Source: Deltaproteobacteria bacterium
GTDB lineage: Bacteria > Desulfobacterota > Syntrophia > Syntrophales > JACQWR01
Assembly: GCA_026388415.1 (NCBI GenBank)
Contig: JAPLJV010000059.1
Location: 1 to 40,991 of the forward strand
Direction: 5' to 3'
DNA length: 40,991 nt
Shown: piece after piece, positions 24,273 to 32,419 of the stretch
Layout: every line of letters begins with the position of its first letter
How positions within the stretch are numbered: position 1 is the first letter of the stretch
Translations under genes and position numbers: made by a program
The notes under the pieces: generated by a model
The model's database searches: none
The model's input: the letters and a program-made list of their open reading frames with translations, nothing else
What the model was told of the DNA's origin: nothing

Positions 24273-25418
24273 ATGGCCATGAAAAAGCAATTTATCAAAC
24301 TTATCGAGCAGTACGGGACACCCTTATTTATCCTGGATCACAAAAAGCTCAGGGATAATTACCGGACCTTCAAAACAAATCTGCCCAGGATTCAATGCTA
24401 TTATGCAGTCAAGGCCAATTCCCATTCCGAGATCATCAAGACCCTGTTCCTGGAAGGGTCGAGCTTTGACGTCGCTTCCTACAACGAATTCATGCAGATT
24501 TACGAATACATTAAGCATTTCGAAGAAAAAGATAAGGACTTCTTCATCTGGGACAAGATTATTTTTTCCAATACCATCAAGGACAAAGAGACACTCAGCA
24601 AGATAAAACGATACCGCCCCCTGGTCACTTTCGACAACCGCGAGGAGTTGAAAAAAATAAAGGATTACTGCGACACGGCCGGTTTAATTCTCCGGCTGAA
24701 GGTGCCAGATTCGGGCTCACAGGTCGAGATGAGTTCGAAATTCGGCGCCGAGCCAGGAGATGCCGACCTTCTGATCCGCCAGGCAAACGATGCGGGGCTT
24801 GTGGTGGAAGGGCTGAGCTTTCATGTGGGCAGCCAGTGCACCAATTTTGACAATTACACGGCAGCGCTCGCCATTACATCGGCAATACTCAAGGATGCCC
24901 GGCAAAGGGGCTACCACCTGAAAATCATAGACATCGGCGGCGGATTTCCCGTGCCCTATGATGCGCAGATGCCTGAATTCGAAAAGCTGGCGAATGTCAT
25001 TAATGCCGAATGTCAACGACTTTTCCCGTCAGATATCGAGATTATAGCGGAACCGGGGAGATTCATCGCCGCGACGGCAGCAACGCTGATCACCGAAATC
25101 GTCGGCAAGTCCAGGCGAGACGGCAAGATGTTTTATTACATCAATGACGGCGTTTATCATACCTTTTCGGGCGTTATTTATGATCATTGGCTCCCCAATT
25201 TCACTTCTTTCCGGCAGGGGGAAAAAGAGGTTTGTGCGGTGGTCGGACCGACCTGCGACAGTTTTGACAAGATATCCCTGTCCGTTCAGTTGCCGGAAAA
25301 TCTGGCCGTCGGGGATTATCTGCTGACGAAAAATATCGGCGCCTACAGCATTGCTTCTTCAACAAAATTTAACGGTTTCGACGGCGCCAAAATTATCCAT
25401 ATCAATCTCAGACGTTGA
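24273..25418 (+). CDS. Ornithine/lysine decarboxylase, alanine-racemase fold (group IV)
   Basis: A 381-residue PLP enzyme. The PLP lysine is in CYYAVKANS near residue 47. The phosphate-binding GGGFPVPYD is near residue 223, EPGRFIAA near 264, and the active-site Cys in VGPTCDSFD near 329. The length and the GPTCDS motif fit eukaryote-type ornithine decarboxylase and its bacterial relatives rather than diaminopimelate decarboxylase. It should convert ornithine (or lysine) to putrescine (or cadaverine). It is coupled to the deoxyhypusine-synthase-like gene upstream. ATG 24273 or 24279 are both possible starts. It converges on the serA-like gene with a 59-base gap. Confidence 0.87.
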   Translation: MAMKKQFIKLIEQYGTPLFILDHKKLRDNYRTFKTNLPRIQCYYAVKANSHSEIIKTLFLEGSSFDVASYNEFMQIYEYIKHFEEKDKDFFIWDKIIFSNTIKDKETLSKIKRYRPLVTFDNREELKKIKDYCDTAGLILRLKVPDSGSQVEMSSKFGAEPGDADLLIRQANDAGLVVEGLSFHVGSQCTNFDNYTAALAITSAILKDARQRGYHLKIIDIGGGFPVPYDAQMPEFEKLANVINAECQRLFPSDIEIIAEPGRFIAATAATLITEIVGKSRRDGKMFYYINDGVYHTFSGVIYDHWLPNFTSFRQGEKEVCAVVGPTCDSFDKISLSVQLPENLAVGDYLLTKNIGAYSIASSTKFNGFDGAKIIHINLRR

Positions 25419-25477
25419 TTCAGGCTGCTGTCTCGTTGATACTTTCTTTATAAATGGAGGACATGCCAGAGGTATTC

Positions 25478-26638
25478 TTAAATCACCCTGACCCCTATGA
25501 TGCCCTCTGTCGAACCAATCTTCTTTACAAGGTCATTAGAAATCTCGCCGTCTATATCTATGATGTTATAGGCGATACTCCCTTTGCTCTTGTTGATCAT
25601 GTTCGTGATGTTGATCTTGTTTTCGGCCAGGAAATGCGTGATCTTTTCGATCATGCCCGGCAAGTTCTGATTCGCGATGGTAAGCCGCTGATTACCAGAA
25701 CGATCAAGGGAACACTCTGGGAAATTGACTGAGTTCTTGATGTTGCCATTTTCCAGGAAATTCATGAGCTGTTTAACCGCCATAAACGCGCAGTTTTCCT
25801 CGGCCTCCTCCGTGGAGGCCCCCAGATGCGGAATGGCTATGACCTTGTCCGTCTTGATGACTTCTCCATCGGGGAAATCCGTCACGTAGCACGCCACGAT
25901 GCCGTCGGCAATAGCCTTCTTCAGGGACGGGGTATCCACAAGTCCCCCTCTGGCGAAATTAAGGATTACTACGCCCTTCTTCATGACCGCGAATTTATTG
26001 GCATTGATGAATCCCTTGGTATCCTTGTTCTGAGGGACATGCAGCGAGATGAAATCGCACTCGGACAGGAGCTTGTCCAGGCTTGGTGCCTGCTTGGTAT
26101 TGCGGGACAGGCTCCAGGCCGCCTCGATGGACAGGAATGGATCGAATCCCCAGACTTCCATGCCCATGCCCTCGGCGGCACTGGCCACCATGGTGCCGAT
26201 GGCTCCCAGACCCACCACTCCGAGCTTCTTGCCCAGGATCTCGGTGCCGCCGAACTTGGATTTGCCCTTTTCGATCAGGTCCGGCACCTTGTCGCCTTCA
26301 CCCACCAGGCCTTTGGCCCAGGCGATTCCTTCAACCACCTTGCGGGATGCCAGCAGCATGCCCAAGACGACTAATTCTTTTACGCCGTTTGCGTTTGCTC
26401 CCGGGGTATTAAAAACAACAATGCCTTTCTCCGAACATTTGTCGATGGGAATATTGTTGACACCGGCGCCGGCGCGAGCAATTGCTTTCAGACTCGACGG
26501 CAGGCTTACCTCTTTCATTTCCTTGCTTCTTACCAAGATGCCGTCAGGATCGGGAATATCAGTACGATACTCATACTTCTCAGTAAAAATGCTAAGCCCT
26601 TTTTCCGAAATTTTATTTAACAGATCAATCTGATACAT
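25478..26638 (-). CDS. serA: D-3-phosphoglycerate dehydrogenase, short form with ACT domain
   Basis: A 386-residue D-isomer 2-hydroxyacid dehydrogenase. ARAGAGVNNIP is near residue 71, the NAD site VGLGAIGTMVASAAE near 142, the catalytic Arg in NFARGGLVD near 229, and the His in IPHLGASTEEAEENCA near 271. The last 70 residues (RLTIANQNLPGMIEKI to GVRVI) form an ACT domain for serine feedback. The intervening domain of long SerA is absent. It catalyses the first step of serine synthesis. ATG 26638 has AGGAGG upstream. A partner serC is not in the window. Confidence 0.85.
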   Translation of the reverse strand: MYQIDLLNKISEKGLSIFTEKYEYRTDIPDPDGILVRSKEMKEVSLPSSLKAIARAGAGVNNIPIDKCSEKGIVVFNTPGANANGVKELVVLGMLLASRKVVEGIAWAKGLVGEGDKVPDLIEKGKSKFGGTEILGKKLGVVGLGAIGTMVASAAEGMGMEVWGFDPFLSIEAAWSLSRNTKQAPSLDKLLSECDFISLHVPQNKDTKGFINANKFAVMKKGVVILNFARGGLVDTPSLKKAIADGIVACYVTDFPDGEVIKTDKVIAIPHLGASTEEAEENCAFMAVKQLMNFLENGNIKNSVNFPECSLDRSGNQRLTIANQNLPGMIEKITHFLAENKINITNMINKSKGSIAYNIIDIDGEISNDLVKKIGSTEGIIGVRVI

Positions 26639-27055
26639 AAAAACCTCCTATTCTTTTTCATTAGAGAGTTCTCTGATAGTACAGAATGCTCAGTTGTGCC
26701 ACTATTGTCCAAAACAAATTGTCCTTATGACATTTTTTTGATGAGAATTTTCATTTTGTGGGATGGGGTATAGCATTGACATTCTTGTGTGTCAAGGAAA
26801 TCTTGGCCAAAAAATGTGGGTGTGCGATGCCTATGTTTGTCTGGCGTGAACAGTGTTTATTACAGGTTGGAATGTTGTATGAATTGATACTACATTATTT
26901 TAACCTTGTATCCGTTGGCTCCGGCACCTCACGTTACAGGTCTTCGTATCATAATGAGCGTGGAAATAATACGATGATATCATGATAGTGACGCCCCTTA
27001 TCGAGTAAGTACGCATCAACCGGATGAATCATATTTTCGTTATGGGACGCGAAAC
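26639..27055. other. Gap without a gene
   Basis: About 417 bases between serA (leftward) and the end of the peptide ABC gene. It includes the serA ribosome binding site, an inverted repeat TTGACA-N8-TGTCAA (26776-26795), and a small ATGATATCAT palindrome near 26974. A 75-codon frame beginning near 26758 has no ribosome binding site and no recognisable content, so I do not call it. Confidence 0.4.
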
Positions 27056-28069
27056 TTAATCTTCCAGGTGACAGGCCGCAAAGTGGCCATTCCCTCTCTC
27101 CCGAAGCTCGGGTTCGAGCTTATCGCAAATGTCCAGGCGAAAGGAACAGCGGGGGTGAAAGGCGCACCCGGCCGGAATGGCAAGAGGGTTGGGCATTTCG
27201 CCGGCCAGGATGACCCGCTCCTTTTTCCGGCCCGGCTCCGGCACGGGCACGGCGGAAAGAAGCGCTCTGGTATAAGGATGCAGGGGGCGGGCGAAAAATT
27301 CCTGATTGTCCGCCCAATCTACGATTCTCCCCAGATACATGACGGCGATCCGGTCGCCCATGTAACGCACCACGCTCAGATCATGGGTAATGAAGAGGTA
27401 GGTCAAAAAGAAATTCCTCTGCAGGTCCTTGAGCAGATTCAATATCTGGGCCTGGATGGAAACGTCCAAGGCGGAGACCGGCTCATCGGCAATGATGAGT
27501 TTTGGTTTTAAAGCGACCGCCCGGGCAATGCCGATGCGCTGTCTCTGGCCGCCGCTGAACTCATGCGGATAACGTCCCATCTGCGACGGCGACAGCCCTA
27601 CGACCTCCATGAGGCGGGCCACTTCTTCCTTTCTCTCACGACGGCTCCCCGGCTGATGGATGATAAAGGGTTCCGCGATGATGTCTCCCGCCGTCCGGCG
27701 CGGATTCAGCGAGGCGTAAGGGTCCTGAAAGATGAACTGCACCTGGCGGCGATAGTTTTTTAGCGCGGTAGAAATTGTTTTCTCTTTATTGATGTCTTCA
27801 CCATCGAAAAGAATGGCGCCGGCCGTTGGTTCCTCAAGCCTGGCAAGCATGCGCCCCAAGGTGGACTTGCCGCAGCCGCTTTCTCCCACCAATCCCAGCG
27901 TTTCGCCGCGATAAATTTTCAGGTCCAGGCCGTTGACGGCCTTGACCGTCCCGAGGCGCCCCGCCAAGAATCCCTGGCGCAGCGGAAAATATTTTTTCAA
28001 TCCTCTGGCCTCCAGCAAGGCCTCGCCCTGCTGATCAGCGACCGGATGGCAAGCTTCCTTTTCATACAT
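27056..28069 (-). CDS. Oligopeptide/dipeptide ABC transporter ATP-binding protein (OppF-like)
   Basis: A 337-residue ABC ATPase. Walker A is GESGCGKST near residue 62, the signature [14 protein letters not shown] near 167, Walker [13 protein letters not shown] near 190, and the C-terminal oligopeptide-transporter extension contains [10 protein letters not shown]. It starts eight bases inside the end of the OppD-like gene, implying coupled translation. It should energise uptake of peptides or similar solutes. No permease or binding protein gene lies nearby, so its partners must be elsewhere or the pair is an orphan. Confidence 0.87.
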   Translation of the reverse strand: MYEKEACHPVADQQGEALLEARGLKKYFPLRQGFLAGRLGTVKAVNGLDLKIYRGETLGLVGESGCGKSTLGRMLARLEEPTAGAILFDGEDINKEKTISTALKNYRRQVQFIFQDPYASLNPRRTAGDIIAEPFIIHQPGSRRERKEEVARLMEVVGLSPSQMGRYPHEFSGGQRQRIGIARAVALKPKLIIADEPVSALDVSIQAQILNLLKDLQRNFFLTYLFITHDLSVVRYMGDRIAVMYLGRIVDWADNQEFFARPLHPYTRALLSAVPVPEPGRKKERVILAGEMPNPLAIPAGCAFHPRCSFRLDICDKLEPELRERGNGHFAACHLED

Positions 28070-29039
28070 ATTGCCAGCACCTTACCCAGTGTCCGGGCCT
28101 TTCCTCCGTCAGGGCCGGTTCCGCGCTCCGGCAGATATCCATTACCTTCAGGCACCGTTCCTGGAAACGGCAACCCGGGGGAAGATTATAAAGGGGGGGT
28201 ACGCTGCCCGGAATCGTTTGCAAATATCCGTCCTTATTGCCGCGTTGGTCTACCCGCGGCAGGGAGAGAAGCAGGCCTATGGTATAGGGGTGCAGGGGAA
28301 AAGAGAAGAGGTCCAGGGCGCTGCTCTGCTCGACAATCTTCCCGGCGTACATGACTGCGACGAACTGGGCGGCTTCGGCAACCACTCCCAGATCATGGCT
28401 GATAAGAATCATCGAGGCGCCGAATTCGTCTTTGAGTCGGCCGATCAGCTCGATAATTTGCGCCTGGATGGTAACGTCCAGTGCGGTCGTCGGTTCATCG
28501 GCCAACATCAGCCGCGGATGGCAGGACAGGGCCATGGCAATCATCACCCGCTGCCGCATCCCGCCGCTCAACTGGTGCGGATAGTCACGGATGCGCCGTT
28601 CCGGCGCCGCCATCCCCACTGATTGCAGCATCTCCACGGCCCGATTCAGGGCCTCCTTGCGGGAGAGCCCCTCGTGAAAACGCACCACCTCGGCAATCTG
28701 CTCACCCACTTTCAGCACCGGATTGAGAGAGGTCATGGGCTCCTGAAAGATCATGGCAATTTCCTTGCCCAAATACCGGTGCATATCTTTCTGATTAAGC
28801 GCGAGCAGGTCTGTGCCGTCCAGAAAGACGCTGCCGGCGACGATCCGGCCGGGCGGCGTTGGCACCAGCCTCATTATGCTCAGCGCCAGCACCGTCTTGC
28901 CGCAACCGGATTCGCCCACCACACCCAGCGTCTCACCGCGGCCGACGGTAAAATCCACCCCGTCCACCGCCCTGATGCAGCCTTCCTGCGTCTCAAAATG
29001 AGTGGTCAGGTTGGTAACCCTGAGGAGAGGTTCGCTCAA
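28062..29039 (-). CDS. Oligopeptide/dipeptide ABC transporter ATP-binding protein (OppD-like)
   Basis: A 325-residue ABC ATPase. Walker A is [13 protein letters not shown] near residue 39, the signature [12 protein letters not shown] near 153, Walker [13 protein letters not shown] near 174, and a cysteine-bearing C-terminal extension [15 protein letters not shown] is present. The start is a TTG at 29039, only three bases after the stop of the aminopeptidase gene, with AAAGG adjacent; no ATG fits better. It works with the OppF-like protein as the ATPase pair of a peptide importer. Its position right after a leucyl aminopeptidase suggests peptide uptake and hydrolysis. Confidence 0.87.
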   Translation of the reverse strand: MSEPLLRVTNLTTHFETQEGCIRAVDGVDFTVGRGETLGVVGESGCGKTVLALSIMRLVPTPPGRIVAGSVFLDGTDLLALNQKDMHRYLGKEIAMIFQEPMTSLNPVLKVGEQIAEVVRFHEGLSRKEALNRAVEMLQSVGMAAPERRIRDYPHQLSGGMRQRVMIAMALSCHPRLMLADEPTTALDVTIQAQIIELIGRLKDEFGASMILISHDLGVVAEAAQFVAVMYAGKIVEQSSALDLFSFPLHPYTIGLLLSLPRVDQRGNKDGYLQTIPGSVPPLYNLPPGCRFQERCLKVMDICRSAEPALTEERPGHWVRCWQYV

Positions 29040-29042
29040 CCT

Positions 29043-30557
29043 TTACGTTCCCCCATCTTTAACCAAATCACGCAAATACCGGATAAAGAGCCTCACCCCC
29101 ACGCCCGAGGCCCCTTTCGGACAATAAGCTTTATCCTTGGCCAGCCAGGCGGGGCCGGCAATATCCAGATGCGCCCAGGGCCAGGGGCCGACGAATTTGC
29201 TCAAAAATGCCCCCGCCGTAATCGTCCCGCCGGCCCGTCCCGAGGCATTCTTATAGTCTGCGACCTCGCTCTTGATCAACTCATGATACTCTTCCCAGAA
29301 GGGCAGCTCCCAGACCCTTTCCCCGGTAGTTTCCGCGGCCGCCTTCAGGCCGGCCTTCAATTTCTCATCCGTACCCAGCAAGGCGATGACATTATCTCCC
29401 AGGGCGATAATGCAGGCGCCCGTCAAGGTGGCGATATCAATGATTGCGGCCGGTTTGAATTTGCCCGCATAGGTCAGGGCATCGGCCAGGATAAGGCGGC
29501 CTTCGGCATCGGTATTCAAAACCTCGATCGTCAGACCGGACAGCGATTTCAGAATATCACCGGGTTTATAGGCCTTGCCGCCGGGCAGATTTTCCGTGGC
29601 CGGGATCAAACCCACCACATTGACCGGCAGATGCAGATCGTGAATGGCCATGATCGCGCCCATAACCGCCGCTCCCCCCGCCATATCGGATTTCATCTCA
29701 TCCATCTTCTCGGAAGGCTTGATGGAAATCCCCCCGCTGTCGAAGGTCAAGCCTTTGCCCACCAAAGCCACCGGCGCCTGCCCCTTGCGGCCGCCCCGAT
29801 ATGAAAGGACGATGAATTTTGGGGGCTGGCAACTGCCACTCGCCACTGCGAGGAGGGCATTCATCCCCAATTTCTTCATATCCTGAACATCAAGAATCCG
29901 GACCTGGACTTTTTTCCGGGCGGCGGCCATTGTTTCGGCCTCCCGGGCCAGATCCGAGGGCGTCATTTCATTGGCCGGCGTGGAAACCAGATCCCGGGCA
30001 AAACAAACGGCGTGGCAGATGTTCTCAGCCGTTTTTACCGCCGCTTTTACCTTGGGAATGTTTTCTTCCTTTTCCTCGATGATCACGAACTCCTTTATTT
30101 CTTTTATCTTGTCCCGCTCCAGCGTTTTGAAAGGCGTAAACTGATAGAGGCCGAGATACACCCCCTCGACCATAGCCTCTGTCACCTCTGCGTCCGGAAG
30201 AGAGGAGATGCCCAGATCACTCGCGACGGCGAATTTTTTCACATTGAGACCCCTGATCTCCCGGGCGGCTTTGGCAAAAGCGCCGCGCAGCTTTTCCCGG
30301 TCCAGCTCTGCCCGTTTGCCCATACCGGTCAAAACGATGCGCTGGGCCGGGATGGCGCCCTGGGTATAGATGACGGCGATCTGGTTTAACTTCCCCTCAA
30401 AATCGCCCGCCGCAATGACTTCCGCGATCAGACCGTGCATTTTTTTGTCGAGGAGCTTTGCCCCGGCGCTCAGTTTTTTGTCACCCTCGCAATGCAGCGC
30501 CACCAGCGCCTCAGTAGCAAATTCGGCAGCTTTCCCCTTTTTAACAATAAACTCCAT
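29043..30557 (-). CDS. pepA: Leucyl aminopeptidase (M17)
   Basis: A 504-residue cytosol aminopeptidase. The two-metal site is intact: GKGLTFDSGGISIKP near residue 264, MKSDMAGGAAV near 286, and NTDAEGRLILADAL near 346. The C-terminal segment has the family's SGRAGGTITAG-A loop. It removes N-terminal residues from peptides in the cytoplasm; some homologues also bind DNA. The gene heads a three-gene unit with the two peptide-transport ATPases and has GGAAGA before ATG 30557. Confidence 0.9.
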   Translation of the reverse strand: MEFIVKKGKAAEFATEALVALHCEGDKKLSAGAKLLDKKMHGLIAEVIAAGDFEGKLNQIAVIYTQGAIPAQRIVLTGMGKRAELDREKLRGAFAKAAREIRGLNVKKFAVASDLGISSLPDAEVTEAMVEGVYLGLYQFTPFKTLERDKIKEIKEFVIIEEKEENIPKVKAAVKTAENICHAVCFARDLVSTPANEMTPSDLAREAETMAAARKKVQVRILDVQDMKKLGMNALLAVASGSCQPPKFIVLSYRGGRKGQAPVALVGKGLTFDSGGISIKPSEKMDEMKSDMAGGAAVMGAIMAIHDLHLPVNVVGLIPATENLPGGKAYKPGDILKSLSGLTIEVLNTDAEGRLILADALTYAGKFKPAAIIDIATLTGACIIALGDNVIALLGTDEKLKAGLKAAAETTGERVWELPFWEEYHELIKSEVADYKNASGRAGGTITAGAFLSKFVGPWPWAHLDIAGPAWLAKDKAYCPKGASGVGVRLFIRYLRDLVKDGGT

Positions 30558-30587
30558 ATCTTCCTCCCACAGGTCATGCCTGTCTAT

Positions 30588-31607
30588 CTATATAAAACCA
30601 ATTTCTTCTGAATATATAAACTGCCGCTGCCACCGGATACCGGGATGGGCCTTTTCAAAAGGTGCGGCGCCGACTATTTCCAGGGACGCCCGGTCTATCG
30701 CCAGGGGGTGATACCCGCCCACAAAACCAAAGTCCGGCGCTATAACGGGATGAGTGCCCGGCAGACAGTCGCAGTCGGTGGTAATTTTGACTACGGCATT
30801 GATGAAGACGGTCCTGTCTTTGATGATCTTCCAGAGGGCCGCCGCCGTTTCCACGAGTTTTTCCTGGAAGGCTCCGCTGTCGTCGCCCCAGAGGATGCGC
30901 AGCGCTACTTCGGGACACAGCGCGATACACTGGGCGCAGCCTATGCAAAGTTTACGGTCATAGGCTGGATAGCCACTTACCGCGATATGGGCGGCGCCGG
31001 TGGGACAGGCCGCAACGCAATCGCCGCAGCGGCTGCAAGTGCCCGTATCAAGCTCGGGATAGACATCGGCGTGCATGCGCTGCTTTTGCGCCCGTGAGGC
31101 AAACCCCATGGAGATATTCTTCAGGGCGCCGCCAAAACCGGAAACCATGTGACCCTTGAAGTGAGAAAAGATCACAAATCCATCGGCCTTTTCGACCTGA
31201 GCCGCCACCTGCACCGCCGTAAAATGTTTATAACCCGCCGGTATCTCGATCACATCGCGCCCGTCCAGACCGTCCGCGATGATAACCGGACAACCAAGAA
31301 ACTCTTCGTGGTAACCATGCTCCGCCGCCGTCGCGAGGGCATCTTTCCCCGTGCGGCGACCCCCGGAATACAGAACGGTAGTATCAAAAACGAAGGGAGA
31401 AACCCCCATTTCCTTAAGCCACCGGACAATTTCTTTAGCCAGGTCCGGGGGCAGAAAAGTATGATTCCCCCTCTCACCCCAGTGGAGCTTGATCCCCACC
31501 CTCTGACCGGGGGTAAAGGGAGTTTTCAGCTCCTTGAGCAACATACGCAGGGACTCAACCGTTCCCCCTTTCGCTGTGCAGATGCCCTGCCGCAAGCTTT
31601 CCTGCAT
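30588..31607 (-). CDS. DUF362 protein with two 4Fe-4S clusters
   Basis: A 339-residue protein starts at ATG 31607, chosen for AGGAGG nine bases upstream. A longer frame to 31640 has no site. The DUF362 core covers about residues 35-180 (GIKLHWGERGN, FSHFKGHMVSGFGGALKNISMG in parts). A ferredoxin domain with CSRCGDCVAACP and CIGCAQCIALCP follows, then a further region with TTDCDCLPG. Such proteins are common in anaerobes and are redox proteins of unknown substrate. It lies 30 bases before the aminopeptidase gene and may be co-transcribed with it. Confidence 0.82.
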   Translation of the reverse strand: MQESLRQGICTAKGGTVESLRMLLKELKTPFTPGQRVGIKLHWGERGNHTFLPPDLAKEIVRWLKEMGVSPFVFDTTVLYSGGRRTGKDALATAAEHGYHEEFLGCPVIIADGLDGRDVIEIPAGYKHFTAVQVAAQVEKADGFVIFSHFKGHMVSGFGGALKNISMGFASRAQKQRMHADVYPELDTGTCSRCGDCVAACPTGAAHIAVSGYPAYDRKLCIGCAQCIALCPEVALRILWGDDSGAFQEKLVETAAALWKIIKDRTVFINAVVKITTDCDCLPGTHPVIAPDFGFVGGYHPLAIDRASLEIVGAAPFEKAHPGIRWQRQFIYSEEIGFI

Positions 31608-32057
31608 GATCGTTTCCTCCTGCCATATCGAATAGAACACGCCTTGCCGCTCCTTACTACCAAAAATGACACCCCATTGCCATAAAAAACCTTCCCCCCT
31701 CGTGGTTTGAGTCAGTTAATTTGTCCGTTGCCGAAGTAGCGAGCCTGGCCGCTAAAAAGGATTATCGTTTGGGTCGTTTGTCAAAAGAACAGAGTGTGTT
31801 AGTTCACGAACCACGGTCCATGGGCAGATTTTGCTGTGTATTGCAGTTTCGTGAGGAGCGGCTGGTGTCCGCAAAGTATATAACGACTAACTGCCTGATC
31901 GGGTAGCAGGGAGGGATCGCTATAGCCCGCATTACTTGTCATAGCGGGTCAGCACCGGTAGGTTATTTTAGGCGAAGATAGCTTCCTGAAAGCATTAACT
32001 CATCACATTTCGAGGATATAATAGATTCCTAATGGGAATGTTGATACTAATAAATAT
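31608..32057. other. Gap without a convincing gene
   Basis: About 450 bases between the leftward DUF362 gene and the rightward small ORF. It must contain the DUF362 promoter. A CCCGC/GCGGG inverted repeat is visible near 31927-31948. A 61-codon frame at 31721-31906 starts with TTG, lacks a ribosome binding site and matches nothing I know. Confidence 0.4.
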
Positions 32058-32225
32058 ATGGGACATGTAGATAGCCATATAAAACCCGATAAAAGTAAAC
32101 GCAAATGGGGATGTCTGATCTTTCTTGTTTTTATGTGTGTTTGCGCTTCAGTACTATACATGCCCTATATAGGCAAAGAGAAGGCTGCCGATACTGTAAT
32201 CGAATCCATATCTCCAGAGATATGA
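32058..32225 (+). CDS. Small single-pass membrane protein (55 residues)
   Basis: The frame from ATG 32058 to TGA 32223-32225 encodes 55 residues. It has a basic N-terminus (DKSKRKWG), one hydrophobic segment (CLIFLVFMCVCASVLYMPYI) and a charged tail. This is a normal small inner-membrane protein or signal-anchor pattern. No strong ribosome binding site is seen. It precedes the leader RNA and CHAT gene on the same strand. Confidence 0.4.
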   Translation: MGHVDSHIKPDKSKRKWGCLIFLVFMCVCASVLYMPYIGKEKAADTVIESISPEI

Positions 32226-32306
32226 AAGTTTTCAATTGGTTATCAATAAAAGATTCCCTTGACTTCTCAACTCATTAAGAACATGAGTTTAAATGAAGCA
32301 TTGCCA

Positions 32307-32400
32307 ATCGGTTAACAACCACTTTGAACCCTTTTTTGAAGGGTAATGCCATGAAGAGATTTTACGAAACCTTCTTACTCAAAAAAGTGCGGGGTTTTTA
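32307..32400 (+). promoter_or_regulatory. Structured leader RNA with terminator-like hairpin, copy 2
   Basis: ATCGGTTAACAA (32307-32318) is followed by an AACCCT/AGGGT hairpin (32327-32344), AATGCCATGAAGAGATT, and GAAACC (32366-32371). The last element can pair with the 5' GGTT or with GGTTT in a terminator-like hairpin ending in a T run (32393-32400). The order matches 1453-1567. It ends 20 bases before the lipoprotein start at 32420. A TTGACT near 32259 could be a -35 box. Confidence 0.5.
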
Positions 32401-32419
32401 TTCAATCTTCGGTGTTACG

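Noticed and set aside
26776-26795. TTGACA-N8-TGTCAA as a serA operator
   Set aside because: It lies about 140 bases from the serA start with no promoter alignment; a chance inverted repeat is likely.
28623-29804. Long 393-codon open frame on the plus strand
   Set aside because: It is antisense to the aminopeptidase and OppD-like genes, whose motifs are intact. The translation is low in recognisable features and typical of a GC-rich shadow frame.
31721-31906. 61-codon frame with TTG start
   Set aside because: No ribosome binding site and no recognisable domain.
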